DNA of 64,000 nt from Thiodiazotropha sp040791665 (GTDB taxonomy: Bacteria > Pseudomonadota > Gammaproteobacteria > Chromatiales > Chromatiaceae): NCBI GenBank assembly GCA_040791665.1, contig JBFNNX010000023.1, positions 310,001-374,000 on the forward strand, read 5' to 3'. Below are positions 1 to 8,306 of the stretch, piece by piece (the stretch's first letter is position 1; every line of letters begins with the position of its first letter). Position numbers and translations under genes: made by a program. The notes under the pieces were generated by a model that worked only from the letters and a program-made list of their open reading frames with translations, did no database searches and was not told the origin of the DNA.

Positions 1-1
1 G

Positions 2-400
2 GCACAGCTCGCCATGCGCAGACTCGGCTCGGAGGTGTTTTTCTGGCAAGGTAGCGAAGCTAGACTGAGCCAGTTCAGACAGGATGTCAAGCGTGCTGGC
101 CTGCGACTATTGCAAGGCGACCGATTTCACTACCTGCTGGGTGATACAGACAGAGGCAAGGCAGTCGGGTATGTGACCAGACATCTGAAACGGAACGGCT
201 ATGCGCTCACCAAAACCGTAGGCCTGGGTGACAGTGACGGCGATCGGGAGATGCTGCTCGCGGTCGATATTCCAATCATAGTACGCAGACACGACGGCAC
301 TCATATCGTTCTTGAACAGCGACCTGACGTCACAATCACTGATCTACCCGGTCCGTCGGGTTGGAATCAGGCGATTCAAAACCTGTTACAACAAATTTGA
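2..400 (+). CDS. Mannosyl-3-phosphoglycerate phosphatase-like HAD hydrolase, 3' part
   Basis: The reading frame is open to the left edge of the window, so this is the C-terminal part of a longer gene; the ATG at 14 is internal. The motif GLGDSDGDREML is the HAD motif IV region (GDSxxD) of Cof/MPGP-type (IIB) phosphatases, and the following VDIPIIVRR matches the end of that family. MPGP phosphatases remove phosphate from mannosyl- or glucosyl-3-phosphoglycerate to give the compatible solutes mannosyl- or glucosylglycerate. A degraded glycosyltransferase start follows 10 bp downstream, which fits the usual pairing of the two genes. Substrate specificity is inferred. Confidence 0.75.
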   Translation, partial: AQLAMRRLGSEVFFWQGSEARLSQFRQDVKRAGLRLLQGDRFHYLLGDTDRGKAVGYVTRHLKRNGYALTKTVGLGDSDGDREMLLAVDIPIIVRRHDGTHIVLEQRPDVTITDLPGPSGWNQAIQNLLQQI

Positions 401-409
401 GACCTGAGC

Positions 410-593
410 ATGGCAGATTTCTTTCAAAGCGGCGGTATTGCAACACTCACCGACCGCCCCATGAAAGTATCGAAGCAGGCATTCGCCGACACTGGAAATG
501 ACCAAGCATCTGTTCATCGAATCAGTCTATGACACCCTCCGTCTAAACTCCCGCCGATGCCTGATGCCGTATCAGCACAATTTCTGTGCATAA
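410..593 (+). pseudogene. Possible remnant of a glycosyltransferase (glucosyl/mannosyl-3-phosphoglycerate synthase type)
   Basis: An ATG at 410 opens a 40-codon frame beginning MADFFQSGGIATL, which resembles the N-terminus of gammaproteobacterial glycosyltransferases encoded next to MPGP phosphatases. It stops at 530-532. An overlapping frame from 492 reads LEMTKHLFIESVYDTLRLN and stops at 591-593, and could be the C-terminal end of the same protein after a large internal deletion and frameshift. I see the start-like motif directly; assignment of the second piece is inference. Confidence 0.4.
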
Positions 594-693
594 TCGATTT
601 TGCGGATTAATAAGCCCGCTGACCCAAAAATTCTTTTATGAACCGTTGGTTATAGAAACCGACTATATTCAATATCTCTTAAGTATAAAAGAG

Positions 694-707
694 TTGATTT
701 ATATCAA
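694..707. promoter_or_regulatory. Perfect FNR/ANR-type box
   Basis: TTGATTTATATCAA matches the FNR/ANR consensus TTGAT-N4-ATCAA in all ten defined positions. It lies 92 bp upstream of the DsrC-like start codon at 799, a distance compatible with activation under low oxygen. No other match was noticed elsewhere in the window. Confidence 0.7.
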
Positions 708-798
708 CACAACACTAGATAAGCACCGATTTATCCTGCTATTTTTAAGAGACAACAACAACAAAAATCACGGCATACTGCACACCAAGGAGACCAAC

Positions 799-1188
799 AT
801 GAGGCTTGAACACCCCGATATTGCCAACCCGCCTGAAGCGGTAAAGGCCAACAGGACCATAGAAGTAGAGGGTCGGATGATCACCATTGATGATGAAGGG
901 TATCTACTCGACTTCGACGACTGGAGTCCGGCGGTGACAGAAGCCCTGGCAGAAGCCGATGGTGTAAAACTGACCGATGAACATTGGTTGTTAATCGATT
1001 TTCTGCATCGCTTTTACAAAGAGTATGAGATCGCACCGGAGATACCGATCCTGGCGCGCAATCTCTGCAAGGACCAAAACGATTGCCGCTGGACCAAACG
1101 TTATATTGAGACGCTTTTTCCCGGCGGTGCAAAGATGGCATGCCGTTTTGCAGGTCTGACGAGACCTGTCGGGCGCAGCTGCCTGTAA
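799..1188 (+). CDS. DsrC/TusE-family sulfur carrier protein with variant C-terminal arm
   Basis: 129 residues. The start at 799 is chosen because AAGGAG lies just upstream; the frame extends back to 586 but that part is AT-rich and unlike the family. The core is DsrC/TusE-like (DDEGYLLDFDDWSP, DEHWLLIDFLHRFYKEY), and the end KMACRFAGLTRPVGRSCL carries the two cysteines of the flexible arm, C115 and the penultimate C128. DsrC proteins carry a trisulfide between these cysteines in dissimilatory sulfur metabolism. Here they are separated by 12 residues, whereas canonical DsrC has 10. C90 and C96 are additional. No dsr genes are adjacent, so it may be a DsrC paralogue with a regulatory or transfer role. 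Confidence 0.85.
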   Translation: MRLEHPDIANPPEAVKANRTIEVEGRMITIDDEGYLLDFDDWSPAVTEALAEADGVKLTDEHWLLIDFLHRFYKEYEIAPEIPILARNLCKDQNDCRWTKRYIETLFPGGAKMACRFAGLTRPVGRSCL

Positions 1189-1240
1189 TTGACAGACCTT
1201 CCCGGTTCTGCCGTTACCCGACAACACGAGCAGTACAAAC

Positions 1241-1265
1241 AGGGGCGCCTCGCTCAGGAGCCCCT
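1241..1265 (+). terminator. Possible rho-independent terminator of the DsrC-like gene
   Basis: A six-base stem AGGGGC/GCCCCT with a 13-nt loop lies 53 bp after the stop and is followed by a pyrimidine-rich but interrupted T stretch. The stem is short, so this is moderate to weak evidence. Confidence 0.4.
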
Positions 1266-1313
1266 ATCCTCTTTCTTCTGCAATCCATTCAAGGTATAAA
1301 AATGCCTTGAACC

Positions 1314-1865
1314 ATGAATCCCAAGCCACTAGTCGCTCGATATCTCATGCACAACCCGGACCGATCAAGACGATATACCATCCCGTCTCTGCTGCTGTTT
1401 ATCGTGTCGTCGTCTCTTTTGCAAGGGGAAGAGCTGGGGCAGGTGAGTACGAAATTCCGGGTCATAGGGCCCAACGATAAGATCATCATCGAGGCATTCG
1501 ACGACCCGGCTGTTGCAGGTATCACCTGCTATCTGAGCCGGGCTAAAACCGGTGGCGTCGGCGGGGCCATCGGTATTGCTGAGGACACCTCGGACGCCTC
1601 AATCGCATGCCGGCAGACAGGTCCCGTAAAGCTGGCCGCAGACATCATGAACCAGTCACGAGACGGTGAAGAGGTATTCAAACAACGCACATCGATTCTG
1701 TTTAAAACCATGCAGGTCATCAGGCTCTATGATGCAAAACGCAATACTCTGATCTATATGACCTACAGCGATAAGCTGGTGGATGGTTCACCGAAAAACA
1801 GCATCACAGCGGTTCCCCTCTATCGACAGGCACCACGCCCGGCATCCGACCCGGACAGCCAATGA
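1314..1865 (+). CDS. creA: CreA family protein
   Basis: 183 residues with an N-terminal hydrophobic export segment (about residues 22-38). The body closely follows the CreA family: GQVSTKFRVIGPNDKIIIEAFDDP, CYLSRAKTGG, GIAEDTSDASIACRQ and YDAKRNTLIYMTYSDK. Function is unknown in the family, which is thought to be periplasmic. An ATG at 1347 is an alternative start that would still keep the signal segment. The stop overlaps the next gene by 4 bp, so the two are translationally coupled. Confidence 0.88.
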   Translation: MNPKPLVARYLMHNPDRSRRYTIPSLLLFIVSSSLLQGEELGQVSTKFRVIGPNDKIIIEAFDDPAVAGITCYLSRAKTGGVGGAIGIAEDTSDASIACRQTGPVKLAADIMNQSRDGEEVFKQRTSILFKTMQVIRLYDAKRNTLIYMTYSDKLVDGSPKNSITAVPLYRQAPRPASDPDSQ

Positions 1866-2437
1866 GCCAACCACTGCACACCGGTCGCCTGGTGCTGACC
1901 CCGGAAGATCCCTATCTGCTGCCTGACGACCCTGAAGCCATCCTCGCCAAACTACATGAAATAGGTTTGATTGAAGGGGCCTTGGAGAGCGATCCGGGGT
2001 ATCTGTTGGGGGAGCGTTTCATGCAGCTGGTGACCTTCATGGGGTGCTCGCCTTATATCCGGCTGCAACCGGATAGGTCTGGCGAACCCTTCTGCCGCCT
2101 ATTACCAGAAGGTCCCCACCCCCGCCCCAAACTGCTTTGCGGCACAAACACCCAGCCGCCCCGATGCGAGGCCTGCCGCAAAAGATTAAGCGGGTGGCAG
2201 GCCATTTTTGAATCCTGGCAGGAGGGGGGTGCCGGCTACAAGGCAAGCTGCCCCCATTGCGGTCACCGCCAGGACCCGGTTACATACGACTTCCGGCAAA
2301 GCGCCGGTTGCGGACGTCTGTTTCTTTGTGTGGAGAATATCTTCCCCCAGGAAGCGATTCCCTCTTCCACCCTGCTCACTGCCTTGGAAACAGCCTGCAA
2401 CGGGCATCCCTGGCGATATTTCTATCAGCAGGAATGA
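1862..2437 (+). CDS. Hypothetical zinc-ribbon protein coupled to creA
   Basis: 191 residues, starting in an ATGA overlap with creA. The family is not recognised. C102-E-A-C105 and C130-P-H-C133 form a plausible zinc ribbon, and further cysteines lie at 62, 78, 93, 150, 156 and 179. There is no signal peptide or membrane segment, so it is probably cytoplasmic. The 4-bp overlap suggests co-expression with creA, but no functional link is known. It converges on the diguanylate cyclase at 2503. Confidence 0.75.
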   Translation: MSQPLHTGRLVLTPEDPYLLPDDPEAILAKLHEIGLIEGALESDPGYLLGERFMQLVTFMGCSPYIRLQPDRSGEPFCRLLPEGPHPRPKLLCGTNTQPPRCEACRKRLSGWQAIFESWQEGGAGYKASCPHCGHRQDPVTYDFRQSAGCGRLFLCVENIFPQEAIPSSTLLTALETACNGHPWRYFYQQE

Positions 2438-2502
2438 TCTCCGGGATTATACATCCCGAGCAGAACCGCCCGGCTGCCGCCGATAAGCGGCCGGCTCCCG
2501 GA

Positions 2503-4044
2503 TTAGCCCAACTCACAACGGTTTTTGCCGGCCTTCTTTGCCCCATAGAGGGCCTTGTCGGCCCGCGAAAACACGCTATCGATGGTATCACTCCCGCCAA
2601 AGGGCGCAATACCGCAGGAGATGGTCACAGGTACCGGTTTGCCGGCTGAATGAAAGCCATTGGTCTCAACAGATCTGCGCATCTCATCCGCCACCTTCAA
2701 TGCCTCACCACCCTCGGTACCGCAAAGCAGGCAGACAAACTCCTCACCACCATAACGGGCAATAAAATCGGTTACTCTGAGACGCGACTGAAGACTCTTC
2801 GCGATGACCCGCAGGGCCTTGTCTCCGGCTTGATGACCAAAGCGGTCGTTGATCGATTTAAAATCATCGATATCCCATACCAACATGCAGAGGGGGGCGT
2901 TGAATCGTTTCCAGCGTGCATACTCTTGCTCCACCCGTTCCTCATAGGCCAGGCGGTTGGGTAACCCGGTTACCGCATCAATCAGTGCCAGATGGTGGGC
3001 CTCGACCATGCGTGAGCGCAGTTCGCTGGACTCTTTCTCCAGCTTTGCCAACCGATGTTTCAACTCCTTTTCACTCTCCTCGGTCTTATGGTGCCACTGC
3101 TTCTCTTCCTCGAGATAGTCGTCGATATTACTCTGGATCAGGCTCAGGCGTTCACGCACGGCCAATTTCAACTGCTGCAGATCGGTCGCAGCTTGGACGC
3201 TTACACCCAGATCCCCGACATGGCCGGTCACCTTCTCGCTCAAAGTTCGGCCGTGCTCGATAATCTGATTTCGCCCATCGTGGGCACTTTGCAGATGTAC
3301 GCCCAGATCCTGCAGGCGCTGGGTCAGCTCTTCCAGAAAATCCTCCGCCTCCTTGATCTCCATCTGAACCTGGCCGTACGATTTTGCGGAGAGTTCGAGC
3401 AGATCCCGCAAGACTTCCGACCAGGCATCGGCTACTGCCTTTCCGTCGAGACGCCGTTTCAATTTATCGATCTCATCTCCCCAATGTCCCGGCCATGAGG
3501 CCTGCTCCAGCAAATTGAGCAGAATATCATTGGGTTTCGGTCCCTCCTCAAGTTCACCTTGAGCACTACCCAGCAGGCGCTCGAACAAACCCGCCTTTTT
3601 CCCTTTAGCGGGCTGCTCTCTGCTCAAGAGTTGAACCAATCGGGAGAACCGGCCATCCCCCAACTGTGACGGATCATCGGCCAGTTGACGCATCAGCGCA
3701 GCCGCTTCCTGCGCCTCTTTTTTGTTTAATTGGAGGGTATCGAGCAGCTTGAGGTAGTCGTCCGTGGTGTCGACATCCCCCTCACCGGGATCTTCCGAGA
3801 AGTGGAGCAACCCATCCGACAGGGCGTTGAGCTTACTCTTCAGTTTATCGTTGACGCCGCCGCGAACAGCGTCACGGACGCCTTTCAGGTGGCTGTCCAG
3901 GCGGGGATCGAGACCATTGGCGGCAAGGGTCAAGCGTATGATGGTGCGAGTCAGTAACTCTTCCAACTCGCGGTTGGCTTCATCCTCGCTTTCATGTTGA
4001 CGCAGCAGATCTTCGTATCGCTGTTTCCAGTCTTTCTCATTCAT
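2503..4044 (-). CDS. Diguanylate cyclase (GGDEF) with long coiled-coil N-terminus
   Basis: 513 residues. Residues 1 to about 340 are charged and predicted to be helical or coiled coil, with no membrane segment. A GGDEF domain follows, beginning near HHLALIDAVTGLPNRLAYEE. The active site is GGEEF at 432-436. The inhibitory I-site RxxD (RVTD) sits at the standard distance upstream, so product inhibition by c-di-GMP is expected. It should synthesise c-di-GMP from two GTP in the cytoplasm. The signal sensed by the N-terminal part is unknown. Confidence 0.9.
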   Translation of the reverse strand: MNEKDWKQRYEDLLRQHESEDEANRELEELLTRTIIRLTLAANGLDPRLDSHLKGVRDAVRGGVNDKLKSKLNALSDGLLHFSEDPGEGDVDTTDDYLKLLDTLQLNKKEAQEAAALMRQLADDPSQLGDGRFSRLVQLLSREQPAKGKKAGLFERLLGSAQGELEEGPKPNDILLNLLEQASWPGHWGDEIDKLKRRLDGKAVADAWSEVLRDLLELSAKSYGQVQMEIKEAEDFLEELTQRLQDLGVHLQSAHDGRNQIIEHGRTLSEKVTGHVGDLGVSVQAATDLQQLKLAVRERLSLIQSNIDDYLEEEKQWHHKTEESEKELKHRLAKLEKESSELRSRMVEAHHLALIDAVTGLPNRLAYEERVEQEYARWKRFNAPLCMLVWDIDDFKSINDRFGHQAGDKALRVIAKSLQSRLRVTDFIARYGGEEFVCLLCGTEGGEALKVADEMRRSVETNGFHSAGKPVPVTISCGIAPFGGSDTIDSVFSRADKALYGAKKAGKNRCELG

Positions 4045-4130
4045 CGCCTATCGCCATTCTCGCGAGAGTATGTAAAGCGTAACCGTTATGCTGTCAGCAG
4101 CCGAATTCCAGGTATTGTCGAGGACATCCC

Positions 4131-4934
4131 TCAGGCGACCATAGGCAGCACAACATCTTTCGGTAATTCGATCTCCAGACTGACCGGCAAGTGATCCGAG
4201 TGTGCATAGTTGAGCACTTCCGACTTTGCCACTTTCAGGCTGGGCGAGGCCAAGATATGATCCAGCTTGCGAATCGGGCGCCAACTGGGAAAGGTCATCA
4301 TGTCGCAGGGACTGCCTTGCAGGTTGGTCCGTTCGATCAGGTAGCGGAACTCCTGGGAACTGCAACCACAGTTGAAATCCCCCATCAACACCAGATGTGA
4401 ATAGTGAGATACCAGATCGCTGACATAGGAGAGCTGGCGCAGACGCGCCCGACGGCCCAATGCAAGGTGCATCATGCAGATACCCAGAGGCTTCTCGTTG
4501 GTCTCGAACTCCATCAGAACCGCGCCACGGCCAGGAAGTCCGGGCAATCGGTACTCTGAGATAATGCTCGGCTCAACCCGGCTGAGCACGCCGTTGCTAT
4601 GCTGGGCCAGCTTGCCCAGACTTCGATTCACCTGCCGGTACCAGTAGGGAAAGCCCGCGTGCTCGGCGAGATAGGCGGTCTGGTCGATGAAACCGCTGCG
4701 CAGACTGCCTGAATCGACCTCCTGCAGCCCCACCACATCGAAATCCTTCAACAGATGCGCAATCCGATCCAGATTCCCCAGCTGCTGCCTATGCGGCAGC
4801 ATCTGTTTCCAGCCACGGGTGACATACTCACGGTAGCGCCGGGTATCGGCACCGGCCTGTATGTTGTAGCTGAGCAGGCGCAGTCTGTCTGTGCCGTCCA
4901 GCGCGGTCTGGTTCTGAATGATTTGATTGTGCAT
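4131..4934 (-). CDS. Endonuclease/exonuclease/phosphatase (EEP) family protein
   Basis: 267 residues from the ATG at 4934; an in-frame extension to 5081 exists but overlaps the cytochrome c4 terminator and is unlikely. EEP family motifs are visible: LLSYNIQAG at the N-terminus, VVGLQEVD (metal-binding Glu), MGDFNCG (catalytic Asp/Asn) and the C-terminal SDHLPV (catalytic His). The family includes metal-dependent phosphodiesterases, nucleases and phosphatases; the substrate cannot be told. There is no signal peptide. Confidence 0.85.
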   Translation of the reverse strand: MHNQIIQNQTALDGTDRLRLLSYNIQAGADTRRYREYVTRGWKQMLPHRQQLGNLDRIAHLLKDFDVVGLQEVDSGSLRSGFIDQTAYLAEHAGFPYWYRQVNRSLGKLAQHSNGVLSRVEPSIISEYRLPGLPGRGAVLMEFETNEKPLGICMMHLALGRRARLRQLSYVSDLVSHYSHLVLMGDFNCGCSSQEFRYLIERTNLQGSPCDMMTFPSWRPIRKLDHILASPSLKVAKSEVLNYAHSDHLPVSLEIELPKDVVLPMVA

Positions 4935-5050
4935 CGTTGTTCTGGCGTGTGTTGTGATTATTACCTCGAGTGCTCTAAATTTTACGGCAGCACAGGCTGA
5001 AAACTTGAGCGTGATCGCACAGGTTTGTAATACAATAGCATGCAAACGCA

Positions 5051-5073
5051 AAAAGGCGGCCATAAAGCCGCCT
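5051..5073 (-). terminator. Rho-independent terminator of cytochrome c4 gene
   Basis: The 7-bp stem AGGCGGC/GCCGCCT around a 6-nt loop is followed on the minus strand by a T run, 34 bp after the stop of the cytochrome gene. Confidence 0.75.
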
Positions 5074-5106
5074 AAATGCACCGGTTACAGGTACAGATAA
5101 CGCTGA

Positions 5107-5718
5107 TTACCTGCTCAGACCCTGGACGTACTGGGCAACCGCCGCCACCTCTTCGTCACTCATACGCGAGACAACACCCTGCATCATCTTGCTTGCGTCG
5201 TTGGTGCGCTTGCCGTCGCGAAAATCCTTCAGCGCCTTTTCCACATAGGCGGCATGCTGTCCGGCTATGGCGGGAAAGTTAGCCTGCGGATTACCAGAGC
5301 CTGCCGGGCCGTGGCAGGCCATGCAGGCAGCCATGCCGGTCTCGGAATTTCCAGCCCGATAGAGCGCTTCCCCGGCACTGACCATGTCGGCCGAAGCCTC
5401 GCCGATCTGCCTCGATTGGCTGGAGTAGTAGGCAGCCAGATCGGCGATATCCTGATCGGAGAGCGGCATAGCCATCGGAGCCATGGTTGCATCTACACGG
5501 GCGCCCGATTTGAAATCCTTGATCTGCTTCTCGATATACCTAGGATGCTGTCCTGCAATTTTCGGCCAGAGTGGATTGATTGGGCTATTCCCATCAGCAC
5601 CATGGCACCCTGCACAGATCGCAGATTTGTTCTTTCCCTCATCTGCGTTCCCGGCTGCGTGGGCCAGGTTGAATCCGATGCAAAGGGCGATAGTTGCGGT
5701 TATGAACCATTTATTCAT
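5107..5718 (-). CDS. Dihaem cytochrome c4
   Basis: 203 residues with a signal peptide (about 1-21, ending LAHA). Two class I haem domains are arranged in tandem, with CAGCH at 35-39 and CMACH at 132-136 and methionine ligands in MAMPLS and later in MMQGVVSRMSD. This is the standard cytochrome c4 layout: a periplasmic electron carrier from the bc1 complex to terminal oxidases. The ATG at 5718 has AGGA upstream. It is monocistronic with its own terminator. Confidence 0.92.
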   Translation of the reverse strand: MNKWFITATIALCIGFNLAHAAGNADEGKNKSAICAGCHGADGNSPINPLWPKIAGQHPRYIEKQIKDFKSGARVDATMAPMAMPLSDQDIADLAAYYSSQSRQIGEASADMVSAGEALYRAGNSETGMAACMACHGPAGSGNPQANFPAIAGQHAAYVEKALKDFRDGKRTNDASKMMQGVVSRMSDEEVAAVAQYVQGLSR

Positions 5719-5885
5719 GATCAATCCTGCTTTAAATTCTGCTGGATATGTTGAAATTCCGAGCTTTGCGGCTCCACCTACCCATGGGCGAAAACCTTTA
5801 AAGCCCCAAAAAAGCTGCGAAACTATAGCAGAATTTTCTAATAAAGGTCAAAATCAGACATTCCAATTTGCCAAAGTTTTTATCT

Positions 5886-6113
5886 ATGCAGAAAGACCCC
5901 GACCAAACCATCGTAAAGCGCTGCTACGCGGTTATCTATACCCCCAGCCAACGCCGTAAGCGCTTCCCGGAAAACTGCGTGCACGCGGTCGCCAGCGCTG
6001 AAGAGGCCGTGACAGCCGCCTCGGAACAGAAAGACTGTCATGCAGCCGAGGTGATGGGTCCTTCCCGCTCATCCGAAGGATTTCGCCTCTATTACCTGTT
6101 GAGATGGCTATAG
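5886..6113 (+). CDS. Small conserved-looking hypothetical protein
   Basis: 75 residues from the ATG at 5886; an in-frame TTG at 5868 is an alternative. The protein is basic and compact (CYAVIYTPSQRRKRFPENC, SSEGFRLYYLLRWL) with no signal peptide. It does not overlap a better frame on the other strand and converges on the gene at 6143. The family is not recognised. Confidence 0.55.
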   Translation: MQKDPDQTIVKRCYAVIYTPSQRRKRFPENCVHAVASAEEAVTAASEQKDCHAAEVMGPSRSSEGFRLYYLLRWL

Positions 6114-6142
6114 CCGTTTGCCCCATCGCCCACGAAAACCGA

Positions 6143-7177
6143 TCACACCTTGAGCTTACCCATCTCCTGCTCGATAGCCATGGCATCCAGGGTTTCGAAA
6201 TCCGATCGACTGAAGGTCGTAATCCCGCCGGCGAGTTCATACCAGGCGAACCCGTTTGTCCACGGTGCGTGCTGATAGCTGCCTTGCCGTTTGCGTGAGA
6301 GACAGTAGAGCCGACCCGGCCGATAGATCAGATTGTAACTGGTCTCACGCTCGTGCAGTGCGCGTATATGCGCCCAGGCCGCAGCCGCAGAGCCGAACAC
6401 CTTGCATGACAGGGGATAGTGCAGCTTGCCGCCATTGTGATCCCAACACGCCAGTTCTATGGGCAATGGAGATGGGCGTACATAGAACTGAAAATGGAGG
6501 TGATTGACGGAGGCGTAGGCGCCATAGCTGTTGTAGGCGATACCCAGACCCGGCAACCCAGCCCCCAGGTCCTCTGCCAGGGACCAGACATAGTCATGGT
6601 AGTCAGAGTTCAGTAGTTGTGGATGTCTTGCACGCCGGTGCGGTACCAGCAGCCCATGCAGAGGGGCGAAAGGGAATTTGTTGTAGAGCAGTTCAACCTC
6701 CTTCCCCTGCAACTCCCCCGCCCAGAGAACCTCTTTGCGAAGGTAGGGTTTATTGAAGTTGAAACCGTTCGGGTCGAATGGACGGCTGATTCCCTGCACC
6801 GGCTGCCTGCTCATGCGAGAGGGCCGAAATGCCCGAACATGGTTGAACTGTAGCTCCCACTCACCCGATTCCCGAAACTCCGTGGCCTGTATACCCTCAA
6901 ATCCAATCGCCATCAGCTTCAGGAAGACCAGTTGATCATCCTCGGCACCGGCCAGCTCACGGCCTTCGCTCAAGGCTTCCCGGCAATATGCGGCCAGGTG
7001 GCCGAATCGGTGCGCCAAATCCCTCTTGAGTACCCGATAGATCTCAGCGTCGAAACAGGCATTGGCGTGCACCAGGATGTAGCTACCCAGACCGGGGTTG
7101 TTCAGCAACCGCTGCAACCCGGAAGTGAATGCCTGCTTCAGTACCTCAAGGGAGCTGAAGGGAGCTGCTGTAGTCAA
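6143..7177 (-). CDS. HIT-superfamily nucleotidyltransferase/phosphorylase-like protein (VTC2/GDPGP-like)
   Basis: 344 residues. The segment ASVNHLHFQFYVRPSPLPIE contains an HxHxQ histidine-triad signature in the form seen in GDP-L-galactose and GDP-glucose phosphorylases, and VPHRRARHPQ plus the upstream FNKPYLRKEVLW also fit. Such enzymes transfer nucleotidyl groups from NDP-sugars to phosphate; the real substrate is not deducible. The only usable start is the TTG at 7177, directly after an in-frame TAG and 4 nt past the stop of the copper chaperone gene. Translation therefore probably depends on coupling. Confidence 0.65.
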   Translation of the reverse strand: MTTAAPFSSLEVLKQAFTSGLQRLLNNPGLGSYILVHANACFDAEIYRVLKRDLAHRFGHLAAYCREALSEGRELAGAEDDQLVFLKLMAIGFEGIQATEFRESGEWELQFNHVRAFRPSRMSRQPVQGISRPFDPNGFNFNKPYLRKEVLWAGELQGKEVELLYNKFPFAPLHGLLVPHRRARHPQLLNSDYHDYVWSLAEDLGAGLPGLGIAYNSYGAYASVNHLHFQFYVRPSPLPIELACWDHNGGKLHYPLSCKVFGSAAAAWAHIRALHERETSYNLIYRPGRLYCLSRKRQGSYQHAPWTNGFAWYELAGGITTFSRSDFETLDAMAIEQEMGKLKV

Positions 7178-7180
7178 CTA

Positions 7181-7666
7181 TCAGTGCATATGGCCCTGAT
7201 GGCCACTCTGCTTCATGCGCATCTGCAATTTACGCACCGGGACGTCCACCTGCAGGCTCGAACCATCCTCGAAGCCCAGGGTCAGCGAGACCTTCTCATC
7301 CGGGACCAGCTTCTGCTTCAGGCCGATCAGCATCAAATGTAGACCACCGGGCTGCAGCTTGACCACCTCACCGGCGGGCAGATCGATCTTCTCCACCTTG
7401 CGCATGCGCATCATTCCCTCTTCCATGGTATGGGTATGCAGCTCCACCACTTCTGCGGCGGGACTGCTTGCTGCCATCAATGCGCTCCCCTCTTTACCCA
7501 TGTTGTGTAACGCCATGAAAGATGCAGAGTTCGGCTGACCGGGCGGAACAGCCCTGATATAGGGGTCGTCCACCATGATAGCGTCGGCGACACCGCCTGC
7601 CACAGCCACCTGGCAGACGCCGATATAAAACAATCCGATGAGTGAAAAACGTTTGAAATAGGACAT
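7181..7666 (-). CDS. Periplasmic copper chaperone, PCu(A)C family
   Basis: 161 residues with a signal peptide (about 1-23). PCu(A)C features: DDPYIRAVPPGQPNSASFMAL near the start, then HTHTMEEGMMRMRKV and GGLHLMLIGL, giving the His/Met copper(I) site. The family delivers copper to the CuA centre of cytochrome oxidase. The C-terminal tail KQSGHQGHMH adds possible metal ligands. AGGAGG precedes the start. It is first in a two-gene unit with the HIT-like gene. Confidence 0.88.
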   Translation of the reverse strand: MSYFKRFSLIGLFYIGVCQVAVAGGVADAIMVDDPYIRAVPPGQPNSASFMALHNMGKEGSALMAASSPAAEVVELHTHTMEEGMMRMRKVEKIDLPAGEVVKLQPGGLHLMLIGLKQKLVPDEKVSLTLGFEDGSSLQVDVPVRKLQMRMKQSGHQGHMH

Positions 7667-7855
7667 ATTCTAAAACTCCTCCTGCGTATCACGACCCTCA
7701 ATTCATCTTCGACGGAAGCAATCCGAAAACGGTTGATTCGAAGGGTGACGAGAATGACATCAATGCCGGCCCCAAGGCAATCCAAATCGAAGAATAATAT
7801 GGCAATTCATGGCATTTTTAGGTCATTTCACACAACACATGTCATTTGGCCCATT

Positions 7856-7888
7856 TAGGGCCTGTTAAGACTAATCCGATCGGCCCTA
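7856..7888. repeat. Dispersed repeat A, copy 1 (33 bp)
   Basis: Full-length copy of a 33-bp unit bounded by the inverted heptamers TAGGGCC and GGCCCTA. Related copies lie at 20398, 22533, 31056 and 31664. This copy is in the gap between the copper chaperone start and the terminator at 7922. Confidence 0.75.
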
Positions 7889-7921
7889 ATACAACGCAAC
7901 CACAGATTATTTTGAATAAAA

Positions 7922-7952
7922 AAAAGCGCCTGACACTATGACAGGCGCTTTT
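7922..7952 (-). terminator. Rho-independent terminator of small cytochrome c gene
   Basis: The stem AAAAGCGCCTG/CAGGCGCTTTT (11 bp) with a 9-nt loop lies 30 bp past the stop of the gene at 7983, with flanking A and T tracts. It could work in both directions. Confidence 0.85.
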
Positions 7953-7982
7953 CCGGCTTCCGGTTTGGATGGGCGTTCTGTA

Positions 7983-8306
7983 TCAGAGCGTCAACAGCCA
8001 ATCAACGATAACCTTGATATCTTCATCACTGACATGCGCATTCGGTGGCATGGGTACAGGGCCCCACACACCGGATCCGCCTGCCTTAACCTTTGCGGCC
8101 AGCATCTCAGCCGCACCTTCCTGGCCCTTATACTTGGCAGCGACTTCTTTATAAGCCGGTCCGACGACTTTGGTTTCGACCTGGTGGCAGGCCATGCAAC
8201 CGCGTTGAGTTGCAAGTGCTACAGGATCAGCGCTAGCAGTTGCTACGGCACCCAGAGACAGAACTGTCGTGCTGGCAGCCAGCAGCATCATCTTCATTTT
8301 TTTCAT
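7983..8306 (-). CDS. Small monohaem cytochrome c (c-551/c8 type)
   Basis: 107 residues: signal peptide to about residue 26 (TASA), CMACH haem site at 37-41, and the axial methionine in PVPMPPN at 86. Size and layout fit Pseudomonas-type cytochrome c-551, a soluble periplasmic electron carrier. A GAGGA ribosome site precedes the ATG. It is monocistronic with its own strong terminator. Confidence 0.9.
   Translation of the reverse strand: MKKMKMMLLAASTTVLSLGAVATASADPVALATQRGCMACHQVETKVVGPAYKEVAAKYKGQEGAAEMLAAKVKAGGSGVWGPVPMPPNAHVSDEDIKVIVDWLLTL

Noticed and set aside
586..798. In-frame N-terminal extension of the DsrC-like gene
   Set aside because: AT-rich, contains the FNR box, and lacks family likeness; a good ribosome site precedes the ATG at 799.
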